DNA from: Paracoccaceae bacterium
GTDB lineage: Bacteria; Pseudomonadota; Alphaproteobacteria; Rhodobacterales; Rhodobacteraceae
Direction: 5' to 3'
DNA: 64,000 nt
Assembly (NCBI GenBank): GCA_902543185.1
Contig: CACBXB010000010.1
Location: forward strand, 1 to 64,000
A program made the translations under genes and the position numbers. Every line of letters begins with the position of its first letter. Positions within the stretch are counted from its first letter, which is position 1. Shown in pieces: positions 8,829 to 17,040 of the stretch. The notes below the pieces were generated by a model. The model searched no databases. It had not been told where the DNA came from and was given only the letters and a program-made list of their open reading frames with translations.

Positions 8829-9935
8829 ATGCTAAGAATTAATTCGATAGAGACTTTTTGTAACGAATTTGTTGGATTTGTGCGCATTACCGATGAGACA
8901 GGTCTTCAGGGCTGGGGTCAGGTCTCCACTTATCACTCAGATATTACCTGTCAGGTTTTGCATCGACAGGTAGCGCCATGGGTTTTGGGCGCTCAAATTT
9001 CTGACTTGGATGACTTGCTCGATTTAGTTACCGAACGCGAACATAAATTTCCTGGGTCTTATTTAAGAAGGGCAATAGGTGGTTTTGACACAGCTATTTG
9101 GGATTTAAGGGGCAAACAAAGTCAAAAACCTGTTGTTGAGCTTTTAGGTGGGGAACCTGGTAAATTAAGAGCATATGCCTCTTCAATGAAACGCGATATT
9201 GCGCCAAAAGAAGAAGCAGAGCGCCTTGTGAGGCTTCAGGGCGAATTTGGGTATGACGCCTTTAAAGTAAGGGCTGGAGCTGAGGTTGGTCGCAACCAAG
9301 ATGAGTGGCCAGGCAGAACTGAAGAAATTATTCCAACTATGCGTAAATACCTTGGTCAAGATGCGTCTCTCCTAATCGATGCAAACAGCTGTTATTCACC
9401 AGATAGAGCAATTGAAGTTGGCCGGATACTTGAAGATAACGGGTTTTGTCATTTTGAAGAACCGTGTCCTTATTGGGAGCTTGAACAAACCAAAATTGTT
9501 ACTGATGCTCTTGATATTGATGTCACGGGTGGGGAGCAAGATTGCGATATCCCGACTTGGAAAAGAATGATCGACATGCGAGCTGTCGATATTGTTCAGC
9601 CAGATGTTTTATATTTGGGTGGCATATCTCGAACAATGAGAATTGTTGAACTCGCAAAAAGTGCTGGACTTCCAGTAACACCGCATTGCGCAAACCTATC
9701 CCTAGTTACGCTTTTTACGATGCATTTATTGAAAGCAATACCAAATGCAGGGAAATATTTAGAGTTTTCGATTGAGGGTGCTGACTACTATCCATGGCAA
9801 CAAGACTTATTCAAAAATAGTTTGTTTGATATAGAGGACGGCTGTGTTTCCGTAAAAAGTGACCCTGGGTGGGGTTTTGAGATTAATGATGAATGGCTTT
9901 CTAAGTCAGATTATCAGGTCAGCAATTTTGAATAA
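8829..9935 (+). CDS. Mandelate racemase/muconate lactonizing enzyme family protein
   Basis: A 368-residue enolase-superfamily enzyme that acts by Mg2+-assisted proton abstraction next to a carboxylate. Recognisable residues are K146-x-R148 (AFKVRAG), metal ligands D184 (LLIDAN), E210 (FEEP) and E236 (GGEQ), and H286 (TPHCAN) as the second base. Lys plus His on opposite faces fits the mandelate racemase subgroup, such as sugar-acid dehydratases or racemases. Length is normal. It follows the GMC oxidoreductase by 10 bp, which suggests that oxidation product or a related acid as substrate; that is inference. Confidence 0.87.
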   Translation: MLRINSIETFCNEFVGFVRITDETGLQGWGQVSTYHSDITCQVLHRQVAPWVLGAQISDLDDLLDLVTEREHKFPGSYLRRAIGGFDTAIWDLRGKQSQKPVVELLGGEPGKLRAYASSMKRDIAPKEEAERLVRLQGEFGYDAFKVRAGAEVGRNQDEWPGRTEEIIPTMRKYLGQDASLLIDANSCYSPDRAIEVGRILEDNGFCHFEEPCPYWELEQTKIVTDALDIDVTGGEQDCDIPTWKRMIDMRAVDIVQPDVLYLGGISRTMRIVELAKSAGLPVTPHCANLSLVTLFTMHLLKAIPNAGKYLEFSIEGADYYPWQQDLFKNSLFDIEDGCVSVKSDPGWGFEINDEWLSKSDYQVSNFE

Positions 9936-10037
9936 AATATAAACTTTTGAAATTTTAACAAAGCAAGGTAAAGTTAAATCTGGGTATTCATTAAATTGTC
10001 TAAACAATTAAAAATTTAAAACTTAGGGAATACAAAA

Positions 10038-11336
10038 ATGTGGGCTGCAGACTGGAAAAATACATCCTACTGGCTTGATGATATGCCTCAGGTCTCAGGC
10101 GTTTCTAGCGATCTTAAACGGAAAGTAGATGTATTAATTATAGGTTCTGGCTACACGGGTTTGAATGCTGCACTAGAAATCGCAAGAGGCGGTCGTGATG
10201 TGATGGTCATTGAAAGTGGCTACCCAGGATATGGGTGTAGCACTCGAAATGGGGGTCAAATAAGCACTCACGTTAAGCCGTCGCTTGAAAAACTAACTCA
10301 AAAAGTTGGCGCGTCTAGAGCAAGCGCAATGAGACAAGAAGGTGTGAATGCACTGAATTGGATAGAGGAACTCGTTAATAATGAAAAACTTGAATGTAAT
10401 TTTTTAAGAGCCGGCCGATTTCATGCCGCTCATTCTAGAGATCAGTATGATGACTTGGCGAGAGACGCTGAAAAGCTTACCAAGTTTGAAAACATTCCAA
10501 CGGAAATTGTGCCTAAAGCTGAGCAACGTAGAGAGCTAGGAACAGATATGTATTATGGAGGCGTTGTCTTTCCTAGGCACGCTTCAGTACATCCAGCAAA
10601 ATATCATCATGGGCTTTTATCGCGTGTTACCGAAGCCGGTGCTGCTGTTGTTAGTTACTGTGAAGCCAGAGCTGTAAATAAGCTGCAAAAAGGCTTTGAA
10701 GTTCGAACTTCAAAAGGTGATGTGGTTTGCAAAGACCTTGTCGTTGCCACGAATGGTTATACTACTACTATAACCCCTTGGCTTCGCAGAAGAGTAATCC
10801 CTATTGGCAGCTATATCATTGCCACTGAGCCAATAGAAAAGGGCTTGATGGATAAATTATTTCCAACAAATAGGAACATAACGGATACTTGTAAGGTCGT
10901 TTATTATTACCGCCCCTCCCCAGATCGTCAGCGAATTTTATTTGGTGGCCGAGTTTCAGCAAAAGAGACCAATACGGCATCAAGTGGCCCAAAATTACAC
11001 AATGACCTAGTACGGATATTTCCAGAAATAAGCGATATTAAAGTTACTCACTCTTGGTTTGGTACCGTGGCTTATACTTTTGACGAACTTGCACATACTG
11101 GATGTCAGGATGGAATATATTACTCTATGGGTTATTGTGGCTCTGGTGTTTCGATGGCAAGTTACTTGGGTATGAGATTAGGGCAGAAAGTTTTAGGTTT
11201 ATCTCAAGGTAAAACAGCCTTTGATGATCTGCCATTTCCAACGAAACCTCTTTATACTGGTAACCCATGGTTCCTTCCCGCAGTTGTTTCTTGGTATCGT
11301 TGGCGTGACAAGAGACAAATTGTTAACGCTAGGTAA
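10038..11336 (+). CDS. FAD-dependent amine/amino-acid oxidoreductase (PuuB/DadA-like)
   Basis: A 432-residue DAO-fold flavoprotein. The dinucleotide motif is VLIIGSGYTGLNAALEIA near residue 31, followed by the family STRNGGQI segment, and the C-terminal FAD site is in YSMGYCGSGVSMASYLG. The overall pattern matches gamma-glutamylputrescine oxidase-like proteins, which oxidise secondary amines. It lies 100 bp after the enolase-superfamily gene and directly upstream of a polyamine-type ABC importer. This supports oxidation of an imported amine in the cytoplasm. The exact amine cannot be read from the sequence, and no glutamylputrescine synthetase is in the window. Confidence 0.85.
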   Translation: MWAADWKNTSYWLDDMPQVSGVSSDLKRKVDVLIIGSGYTGLNAALEIARGGRDVMVIESGYPGYGCSTRNGGQISTHVKPSLEKLTQKVGASRASAMRQEGVNALNWIEELVNNEKLECNFLRAGRFHAAHSRDQYDDLARDAEKLTKFENIPTEIVPKAEQRRELGTDMYYGGVVFPRHASVHPAKYHHGLLSRVTEAGAAVVSYCEARAVNKLQKGFEVRTSKGDVVCKDLVVATNGYTTTITPWLRRRVIPIGSYIIATEPIEKGLMDKLFPTNRNITDTCKVVYYYRPSPDRQRILFGGRVSAKETNTASSGPKLHNDLVRIFPEISDIKVTHSWFGTVAYTFDELAHTGCQDGIYYSMGYCGSGVSMASYLGMRLGQKVLGLSQGKTAFDDLPFPTKPLYTGNPWFLPAVVSWYRWRDKRQIVNAR

Positions 11337-11421
11337 AAGTAATTTTTATAAACTTTTGTTGCTTAATTTAGCCGACTCAGTGCAGTCTTAGTAACGAACA
11401 GAGTAATAGGGAGGAAAATTT

Positions 11422-12483
11422 ATGAAAAAAACTATTATGAAATCAGCAATTGGAGGGCTTGCTGCCGCAGGTTTGATGATTACAGCTACAGCAAGTTATG
11501 CGGAAGATACGTTAAGAATTGTTTCCTGGGGTGGCGCCTATCAAAAAGGGCAGTCATTAGGGATTTTTCAGCCAGCTGCTAAAGCAATGGGTATTACAGT
11601 GAAAGAAGATACCTATGGAGGTATTTCTGACGTAAAGCTTATGGTGAAATCTGGTGCTGATAAGTTTGATATATTTTCAAGTGGAGCAGGTAGTTGTGCT
11701 TCAGGCGCAGCGGAAGGCGTTTTAGAAAAACTAGATTACTCAGTAATTGATGTAAGTGATCACTTGCCTGGAATGTATAGTGATTACTGTGCTGGTGCTG
11801 ATATTTTCTCAGTGGTTGCCGCTTACAACACAGATACTTACGGAGAGGGAAATGGGCCTAAAACCTGGGCAGATTTCTATGATGTTGAGAAGTTTCCTGG
11901 TACTCGCGCTATGAGAAACAAGGTTGATGCTCAGCTTGAAACAGCTCTTTTAGCTGATGGCGTACCAATGGATCAGGTTTATGAAGTTCTCGACAGTGAA
12001 GAGGGAATAGAAAGAGCACTCGATAAGATTAGATCAATCAAACCTCATATCGCTGTATGGTGGTCCTCTGGCGCTCAACATGCTCAGCTGATGAAAGACG
12101 GCGAAGTTGATATGACTACAGGCTGGAATGGTCGATTTGATGTCGCCAAAGAAGATGGCGCAAAAGTAGCATATGACTGGCGATCAGGAATTATGGATTG
12201 GGAAGGTTATGGGATTCCAAAAGGAGCCAAAAATAAAGATCTAGCCATGAAATATATTGCTGAAATGATGAAGCCAGAGTATATGGCAGAATTCGCTAAA
12301 TACATCACATATGGGCCAACAAACGGAAAAGTTTATGAGCTTGGCCTCATGGAAGACTCCAGAGCTCGTATGATGCCAAGCCATCCTGATAATGCAAAGC
12401 ATCAGCTAACATTAAGCACTGAGTGGTATTCAAAGTGGCGAACAATAGCCGCTGAGATGTACACAGAAATGATGACTGAGTAA
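11422..12483 (+). CDS. Polyamine-type ABC transporter substrate-binding protein
   Basis: A 353-residue periplasmic protein of the PotD/PotF class (COG0687). A signal peptide of about 27 residues ends at ATASYA, then the mature protein starts EDTLRIVSWGGAY. It captures spermidine, putrescine or a similar cation for the following transporter. GGGAGG precedes the ATG by eight bases, which suggests strong translation. The gene is separated from the ATPase gene by 76 bp holding a perfect hairpin, an arrangement expected to give more binding protein than membrane parts. Confidence 0.88.
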   Translation: MKKTIMKSAIGGLAAAGLMITATASYAEDTLRIVSWGGAYQKGQSLGIFQPAAKAMGITVKEDTYGGISDVKLMVKSGADKFDIFSSGAGSCASGAAEGVLEKLDYSVIDVSDHLPGMYSDYCAGADIFSVVAAYNTDTYGEGNGPKTWADFYDVEKFPGTRAMRNKVDAQLETALLADGVPMDQVYEVLDSEEGIERALDKIRSIKPHIAVWWSSGAQHAQLMKDGEVDMTTGWNGRFDVAKEDGAKVAYDWRSGIMDWEGYGIPKGAKNKDLAMKYIAEMMKPEYMAEFAKYITYGPTNGKVYELGLMEDSRARMMPSHPDNAKHQLTLSTEWYSKWRTIAAEMYTEMMTE

Positions 12484-12508
12484 CTCACTCATTTAATTTG
12501 AACTTGTT

Positions 12509-12535
12509 CGCTCGAAGGATTTAATCCTTCGAGCG
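12509..12535 (+). terminator. Intercistronic hairpin after the binding-protein gene
   Basis: Perfect 12-bp arms (CGCTCGAAGGAT and ATCCTTCGAGCG) with a 3-base loop, followed by a short weak T-rich tail (GCTTTATATA). It lies between the binding-protein stop and the ATPase gene of the same operon. It can act as a partial terminator or a 3' mRNA stabiliser that lowers downstream expression. The arms are seen directly; the role is inferred. Confidence 0.8.
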
Positions 12536-12559
12536 GCTTTATATAGAGACTATAAATCT

Positions 12560-13636
12560 ATGAACGAAACTTCTCTTAACATCTCTATTCGTGATGTAAC
12601 AAAGAAATATGATCAGTTTTACGCATTGAAAGATGTCAGCCTTGAGATTAACTCAGGTGAATTCATGACCCTCCTAGGTCCTTCTGGGTCAGGCAAAACA
12701 ACTTTGCTCATGGTTTTGGCAGGGTTTACCAACCCTGATTATGGCAGCGTTAAATTTGGTGATGAAGAAGTTATTTTAAAGCCACCTCATCTTAGGGGTA
12801 TAGGCATGGTTTTTCAAAACTATGCTCTATTCCCACATATGACTGTTGAACAGAATGTTGGTTACCCTCAAAAATTACGTGGAGTGAGTACTTCGGAAAC
12901 GAAGCGAAGTGTTGAGGAAGCTCTGAACACTGTAAAACTTGAGGGTCTTGGACACAGAGGAATTAATGAACTTTCAGGCGGTCAACGACAACGCGTAGCG
13001 CTTGCTCGTGCTATCGTATTTAAGCCCAAAATCTTGTTGATGGATGAGCCACTTTCAGCTCTTGATAAAAAACTTCGTGAAGAGATGCAGATAGAATTAA
13101 GGCAATTGCATGATACTTTGAATATGACCACTGTTTATGTGACTCATGATCAGAAAGAAGCTCTGACCATGTCAGATAGGATCACCGTAATTAATGATGG
13201 CGAGCTTATGCAGCTTGGGACGCCAAACGAGATTTATGAGCACCCAAATAATCACTTCATTGCTGATTTTATTGGAGAATCTAGCCTTCTTCCTGTTGCC
13301 GTTCGGAATGGAAAAGCGAGCTTGAATGGTGAAGATATTACCCTTGCCGAGGGAGCTGAAAAATCTGGTGAATTTCTTCTAGTTGTAAGACCAGAAAAAG
13401 CATTTTTAGCCGATAAGAAAATCAAAGGTTCAAACTATTTTGTGGGCAAGTTAATCGACTCTATTTTTCAAGGTGAAAGCCAGCTCTTAGTTGTGAAACT
13501 CAACGCTGATGATGACGATGGGCATGAAGTTAGGGTTCGTGTGCCAAATGAGAGTGTGACACAGAAAGCTCTTCCAGCGGTCGGTGAAAATGTAACCATC
13601 GGCCTTAAGGTCGCCGATAGTTATGTGGTAAGCTAA
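12560..13636 (+). CDS. Polyamine-type ABC transporter ATP-binding protein (PotA-like)
   Basis: A 358-residue ATPase. Walker A is GPSGSGKTT (near 40), the Q-loop is QNYALFPHMT, the signature is LSGGQRQRVALARA, Walker B is ILLMDEP, and the switch histidine is in VTHDQKEALTMSD. The last 100 residues form a TOBE domain, typical of importers in the PotA/FbpC group. It powers uptake with the two permeases that follow at 2 and 5 bp spacing. The substrate is inferred only from the family of the binding protein. Confidence 0.92.
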   Translation: MNETSLNISIRDVTKKYDQFYALKDVSLEINSGEFMTLLGPSGSGKTTLLMVLAGFTNPDYGSVKFGDEEVILKPPHLRGIGMVFQNYALFPHMTVEQNVGYPQKLRGVSTSETKRSVEEALNTVKLEGLGHRGINELSGGQRQRVALARAIVFKPKILLMDEPLSALDKKLREEMQIELRQLHDTLNMTTVYVTHDQKEALTMSDRITVINDGELMQLGTPNEIYEHPNNHFIADFIGESSLLPVAVRNGKASLNGEDITLAEGAEKSGEFLLVVRPEKAFLADKKIKGSNYFVGKLIDSIFQGESQLLVVKLNADDDDGHEVRVRVPNESVTQKALPAVGENVTIGLKVADSYVVS

Positions 13637-13638
13637 AA

Positions 13639-14526
13639 ATGACGATAGTTGACATGGAAAAACCAAATGAAAGAGGTTTGCAGCAGGTTGCAGCAAACGA
13701 GAGGTTAACATTTTTTGGCTTAACGTTACCATATCTATTAATGGTAACAGCTCTGATTGTCATCCCAGTCGGTTGGTTGTTTTATCTCTCATTTATTGGT
13801 CGAGATGGTAGCCTTTCATTTGAAAACTACGAACGTATGATGAAAAGTAAGGCTTACATCCGTATTTTTTTAACCACGTTTAAAATTAGTATACTTACAA
13901 CAATAATCTGTGCCGCAATTGGTTATCCTCTTGCATATTTTATGTCACAGCTTTCTCGGAAATGGGCCAACATATGTATGATTGGCGTGCTAATTCCATT
14001 TTGGACAAGTCTTTTGGTGCGTACTTACGCTTGGCTGGTACTACTTCAGAAAAAAGGCCTCCTAAATAATATGGCTATTGAAATGGGGTTGATTTCAGAA
14101 CCAATCAAAATTGTTCATAATACAACTGGTACGCTTATTGGGATGGTGCACATCATGCTACCATTCTTAATTTTGCCTTTGTACGCAAATATGCGCGCCA
14201 TAGATAAAGATGCATTGAAGGCCGCTTCGAGCTTGGGTGCGACACCAACCAGAGCATTTTGGACAGTATTTTTCCCCCTTTCTTTGCCGGGTTTGCTTGC
14301 AGGGCTTTTGATCGTTTTTGTGCTCTGTCTTGGATTTTATGTAACGCCTGCAATACTTGGGGGTGGAAGAGTTATAATGGCGGCTATGAAAATATCTAGC
14401 AATATTGAGCTTTATTTTAGTTGGGGAGCAGCCAGTGCTCTTGGCGTTGTATTGCTTGTTGTAACTGGGATCATTCTCTTTATTGCATCAAAGTTGGTTT
14501 CAATGGATCAACTTGGAAATAGGTAA
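13639..14526 (+). CDS. ABC transporter permease (PotB-like)
   Basis: A 295-residue inner-membrane protein with about six transmembrane segments. The conserved cytoplasmic EAA-type loop reads KAASSLGATPTRAFWTVFFPLSLPG, which docks to the ATPase; the flanking segments match the PotB/FbpB group. It starts two bases after the ATPase stop, so it is clearly in the same operon. With the next gene it forms the heterodimeric channel of the importer. Confidence 0.9.
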   Translation: MTIVDMEKPNERGLQQVAANERLTFFGLTLPYLLMVTALIVIPVGWLFYLSFIGRDGSLSFENYERMMKSKAYIRIFLTTFKISILTTIICAAIGYPLAYFMSQLSRKWANICMIGVLIPFWTSLLVRTYAWLVLLQKKGLLNNMAIEMGLISEPIKIVHNTTGTLIGMVHIMLPFLILPLYANMRAIDKDALKAASSLGATPTRAFWTVFFPLSLPGLLAGLLIVFVLCLGFYVTPAILGGGRVIMAAMKISSNIELYFSWGAASALGVVLLVVTGIILFIASKLVSMDQLGNR

Positions 14527-14531
14527 AGATT

Positions 14532-15377
14532 ATGAGCTTTCTAAATAAAAATGTTTCAGAAACACAAATTCGACTTAAAGACAGGCTATGGCTTTATATC
14601 TTTGCGTATTTAATATTATTTTTGTTGATAGTGCCGTCGTTGGTTGTGATCCCAATGTCATTTTCGGCTAGCCAATATCTTGAATTTCCGCCGAGAGAGT
14701 GGTCGCTTAGGTGGTACGAGAACTATTTTTTTGCCTGGAAAGTCGAAAATGGTTTTAATGACTGGATGCAAGCTACTTGGACTTCAGTCAAGGTTGCAGT
14801 ACTGACAATATTTGTAGCAACGCCCATTGGAACAATGGCAGCTTACGGTTTAGTGAATAGCAATTCCAGAGTTAGCAAGATTCTATTTCCAATATTTATT
14901 TCGCCGATGATGGTACCAATTATACTTGTAGCGATTGGTCTTTTTTACTTTTTTGTTCAATTTAAACTGGTTGGAAGTGTTTTTGGTCTAGTCTTGGGCC
15001 ATTCCTTGGTGGCAATGCCTCTGGTACTAATTATTGTATTTAGTGCTCTGAAAAATTATGATATGAACCAGGAAAAGGTTGCGCGTTCATTGGGCGCAAC
15101 GCGTTTTCGAGCCTTTAGGGAAATAACCTTACCTCAAATTAAGTTTTCTATTATTTCTGCATCTCTGATTGCATTTTTGACGTCTTTTGATGAGATAATT
15201 ATTTCGCTTTTTGTTGCTGGTGGGGATAACTCTACGATTACACGTAGCATGTTTTTAGCTCTTCGAGATCAAATAGACCCAACGATCGCTGCTATATCAA
15301 CAATATTAATAGTCATTTCATCTGGTCTGCTTGTCATTATTCAACTGATTGGTAATAAAGAAAACAAAAAAGATTAA
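14532..15377 (+). CDS. ABC transporter permease (PotC-like)
   Basis: A 281-residue inner-membrane protein with six predicted transmembrane segments and the EAA loop ARSLGATRFRAFREITLPQI. Its N-terminal LIVPSLVVIPMSFSA and the WSLRWYENYF segment are typical of PotC-type permeases. It is the last gene of the importer operon and converges on the amidotransferase gene 37 bp away. Confidence 0.9.
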   Translation: MSFLNKNVSETQIRLKDRLWLYIFAYLILFLLIVPSLVVIPMSFSASQYLEFPPREWSLRWYENYFFAWKVENGFNDWMQATWTSVKVAVLTIFVATPIGTMAAYGLVNSNSRVSKILFPIFISPMMVPIILVAIGLFYFFVQFKLVGSVFGLVLGHSLVAMPLVLIIVFSALKNYDMNQEKVARSLGATRFRAFREITLPQIKFSIISASLIAFLTSFDEIIISLFVAGGDNSTITRSMFLALRDQIDPTIAAISTILIVISSGLLVIIQLIGNKENKKD

Positions 15378-15414
15378 AATATAATTATCTCAGACTGGTT
15401 TTATTAAAAAAGTT

Positions 15415-16119
15415 TTATTTGGCTGGATTAGTAAAAAGCTTTGACATGAAATTGTAAAACCAAGCAGCTTGCGAAGCATCGTGTTTCATCATCAGGCTGG
15501 TTTGCTTTTGGACACTCTGAACACCAAGGCAACTTGCTGACGGTGAATTAGATTGCCATCGTCTAAAACCTTCGATCGTGCATTCGGGATGAAATTGAAG
15601 TCCGAAAACATTTTTCCCGTACTGGAATGCTTGATTTTCAAATCCCTTACTGCGCCCTAAATGAACTGCTCCTTTTGGGATTTCAAAAGTGTGAAAATGT
15701 GCTTGTGTGAAGAACTTTGGTTCTGACAAGAATTCTAATCCCTCACTTGTGGGAGTAACTTCATAATATCCAAACTCATGACGATTGTCTTCGGTTGGGC
15801 CAACCTTTGCTCCCAATAATTGAGCTATCTGCTGTGCGCCTTGGCACAGTCCTAAGATGGGTAAATTTGCTTCCATGCAAGAGCTTATCCAGTTGGATTC
15901 CTCTCTAAGAAAAGGATATTTATCATTTTCAAAAACGCTGAACTGACCACCATAAATAACTGTTCCAAAAGTTTTTTCTGTTGGTTCGCCAAGAAGGTCC
16001 CCTTGAAATGGAAATTTTTCAATCGGGATAAGGCCATTTAGCCGTGCAAAAGTAAACACACGATCATCCGCGGGTTCTTTGTTATGCCGCACTAGGATTA
16101 GCTCATTTTTATTACTCAT
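15415..16119 (-). CDS. Class I glutamine amidotransferase-like protein
   Basis: A 234-residue protein with a complete class I GATase triad: nucleophile Cys in ILGLCQGAQ and His/Glu in LQFHPECT. This domain releases ammonia from glutamine or hydrolyses gamma-glutamyl compounds. No synthase domain is fused. In polyamine pathways a related enzyme (PuuD) hydrolyses gamma-glutamyl-GABA, but this protein looks closer to stand-alone GMP-synthase-like members. I start at ATG 16119; a TTG three codons earlier is possible. It is downstream of the HD-domain gene on the same strand (33 bp) and faces the importer operon. Confidence 0.82.
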   Translation of the reverse strand: MSNKNELILVRHNKEPADDRVFTFARLNGLIPIEKFPFQGDLLGEPTEKTFGTVIYGGQFSVFENDKYPFLREESNWISSCMEANLPILGLCQGAQQIAQLLGAKVGPTEDNRHEFGYYEVTPTSEGLEFLSEPKFFTQAHFHTFEIPKGAVHLGRSKGFENQAFQYGKNVFGLQFHPECTIEGFRRWQSNSPSASCLGVQSVQKQTSLMMKHDASQAAWFYNFMSKLFTNPAK

Positions 16120-16152
16120 CAAAAGCAACTCTTTTGTTATTCAAACTTATGC

Positions 16153-16758
16153 TTAAGGATTTCCAGTTAATGACGAAACAAACCCTTCTTGAATGATTTC
16201 GGGGTCATAAGCTTTTCGACTAAAAACCTCTCTAACCATTGGTTCAAATGTGTCTATTGATTCCATAGGATAATCTGGATCAAAGCTAGATTGATCCCAT
16301 CGTTCGCAAAACTCAGCGCAGTTATTAAAAACAGGATGATGTCTAAATTGCTCTCGGGCGTTTCGATCCCAACCGTAATGATGGCCATAATAAAGCATTT
16401 GGAAGATGCCATGATGCTCGACAGTCCAAGCAACATCCCACCTAACAAATGGTCTTATAACTTCAGCAGACATCTTATCGTGATTTTGTGGAGCTAAGCC
16501 ATCCCCAATATCATGTAGCAGTGCGCCCACAACCCAATCTAAATCTGCGCCATCGCGGAGAGCGCGGGTTCCGGATTGTAGGCCATGCTCGAGGCGTGTG
16601 ATTTTGTAGCCCTCAAGTGTGGCTTCACTGGCTCTTTTTAATTCTCCCAGTACCCGGTCAGCAGTCAATGAAAGATAAGGTTTTTCTAACCGAGCAAGTA
16701 ACTCATATTCTTCTCGAGTTCCGTCTTTCATTGCAGTAAAATCTACGTGTTCATCCAT
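16153..16758 (-). CDS. HD-domain protein resembling PhnZ/TmpB-type diiron oxygenases
   Basis: A 201-residue HD-fold protein. Probable metal ligands are H58 (LEHGLQ), H82 and D83 (LLHDIGD), H93 (QNHDK), H115/H116 (VEHHGIFQ) and D155 (CERWDQSSFDP). The HDIGD...APxNH...A..I.RPFV and HHGIFQ pattern is the one I associate with mixed-valent diiron oxygenases PhnZ and TmpB, which cleave C-P bonds, rather than with ordinary phosphohydrolases. No phosphonate gene is nearby. The next gene is a glutamine amidotransferase and the neighbours handle amines. Fold and ligands are seen; oxygenase activity and substrate are inference. Confidence 0.8.
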   Translation of the reverse strand: MDEHVDFTAMKDGTREEYELLARLEKPYLSLTADRVLGELKRASEATLEGYKITRLEHGLQSGTRALRDGADLDWVVGALLHDIGDGLAPQNHDKMSAEVIRPFVRWDVAWTVEHHGIFQMLYYGHHYGWDRNAREQFRHHPVFNNCAEFCERWDQSSFDPDYPMESIDTFEPMVREVFSRKAYDPEIIQEGFVSSLTGNP

Positions 16759-16921
16759 AGCTGTTCCCTGTTTTAAAGTTATCTGACACCTTAATTATGA
16801 AAACCATTCTGTATTACATAAACGATGCAAAAGTTTATCCAATATGGCTTTTCTAAAAACGGCAGTAATTCTTTAAATTCATAAAAACGTTACAAATCTA
16901 TTTTAAAAGCACTGCGCGTAA

Positions 16922-16975
16922 GGAAAAGCCTCAATCCATTACTATCGATTCTCAAGTGCCGTGCGGGGCTTTTCC
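16922..16975 (+). promoter_or_regulatory. Possible structured leader upstream of MFS gene
   Basis: Within the 282-bp gap between the HD gene and the MFS gene, GGAAAAGCC (16922-16930) pairs perfectly with GGCTTTTCC (16967-16975). GCAC at 16909 could pair with either GTGC in the loop (16956 or 16961), which would give a pseudoknot-like fold. It lies 65 bp before the MFS start. It has no T-run, so it is not a simple terminator. It does not match any riboswitch consensus that I can recall. Confidence 0.4.
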
Positions 16976-17040
16976 ACCTGCAATTTATCTATTAAGAAAT
17001 TTTATGTCACTTTGATGGCTAGATTTCTTGGTAGGATTTT

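Noticed and set aside
16909-16975. SAM-II or guanidine riboswitch
   Set aside because: The element lacks the conserved cores that I recall for either class; only a generic stem and possible pseudoknot remain.
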